Shown here piece after piece: positions 4,921-5,030 of a stretch of 5,030 nt of DNA. Numbering within the stretch: position 1 is the stretch's first letter; each line of letters starts with the position of its first letter. Source of the DNA: an uncultured Pseudomonadota bacterium (GTDB lineage Bacteria > Desulfobacterota_B > Binatia > UBA9968); assembly GCA_946478635.1 (NCBI GenBank), contig CAMLCX010000393.1:1-5030 (forward strand). Direction: 5' to 3'. The notes under the pieces were generated by a model that was not told where the DNA came from, searched no databases, and saw only the letters and a program-made list of their open reading frames with translations. Position numbers and translations under genes: made by a program.

Positions 4921-5030
4921 ATGCCTTCCGACACGACACAGCAAGCTCCACCGCCCGGAGAAGTCACTCAGGTGGTGCAGCATTTTTTCCGCCACGAGGC
5001 GGGAAAGATCGTTTCGACGCTGACGAGGAT
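4921..5030 (+). CDS. ECF RNA polymerase sigma factor, ECF42-like (5' part only)
   Basis: The frame is open from an ATG at 4921 (or the adjacent in-frame GTG at 4918) to the window edge, giving 36 complete codons. After a short variable lead it reads VTQVVQHFFRHEAGKIVST followed by LTR. This matches the typical N-terminus of sigma factors found beside DGPF genes, the start of sigma region 2 in which the FRxE..kivatLtR pattern precedes the polymerase-binding helix. A GCAGG at 4906-4910 serves as ribosome binding site, and the gap to the YCII stop is 27 bases, so the two are probably cotranscribed. ECF42 members are about 400 residues with a C-terminal TPR-like extension and lack a conventional anti-sigma factor; whether that holds here lies beyond the window. 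The identification rests on a short segment plus neighbour context. Confidence 0.75.
   Translation, partial: MPSDTTQQAPPPGEVTQVVQHFFRHEAGKIVSTLTR

Noticed and set aside
1..5030. tRNA, rRNA, CRISPR arrays, riboswitch or prophage genes
   Set aside because: No cloverleaf, regularly spaced repeats, conserved riboswitch core or phage-like protein was seen on either strand.

Overview
The window is moderately GC-rich bacterial chromosome. It carries five complete protein genes, one gene cut by the right edge, one transposase remnant and two regulatory or intergenic stretches. No RNA gene, CRISPR array or replication origin was seen. Two traits suggest a soil or subsurface bacterium of the kind formerly called Deltaproteobacteria (Binatota- or Rokubacteria-like lineages): a stand-alone NitT/TauT-type (NMT1/THI5-like) solute-binding protein, and a YCII/DGPF protein followed by an ECF sigma factor. 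That placement is inference from family recall, not from a search.

Left block (about 141-2499, all minus strand). A GT4 glycosyltransferase (start 2473) is followed by a plant-type/acetylserotonin O-methyltransferase-like SAM methyltransferase. The two overlap by one base (TGATG), so they are almost certainly cotranscribed and translationally coupled. A 63-codon helical protein of unknown function follows 93 bases later and may be a third member. An extended -10 box (TGCTATACT) lies just upstream of the glycosyltransferase and supports the later of two possible starts. The pair looks like a decoration cassette (sugar plus methyl) for an unidentified acceptor.

Middle block (2474-3092) has no intact gene. 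It holds a minus-strand relic beginning with an IS110-like transposase N-terminus behind a strong Shine-Dalgarno sequence, then unrelated sequence. Around it lie several short inverted and direct repeats, including a TGACCCCG duplication. I read it as a decayed insertion site.

Right block. A secreted substrate-binding protein gene (minus, start 4106) and a YCII/DGPF gene (plus, start 4480) are divergent across a 373-base regulatory region with candidate promoters for both directions and several short perfect palindromes. Twenty-seven bases after the YCII gene begins a reading frame, cut by the window edge, whose first 36 codons look like the N-terminus of an ECF sigma factor. YCII/DGPF plus sigma factor is the arrangement known for ECF42-type sigma factors.

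Nothing here is a clearly new system. The items most worth following are the YCII-sigma pair with its palindrome-bearing promoter region, and the glycosyltransferase-methyltransferase-small protein cluster.
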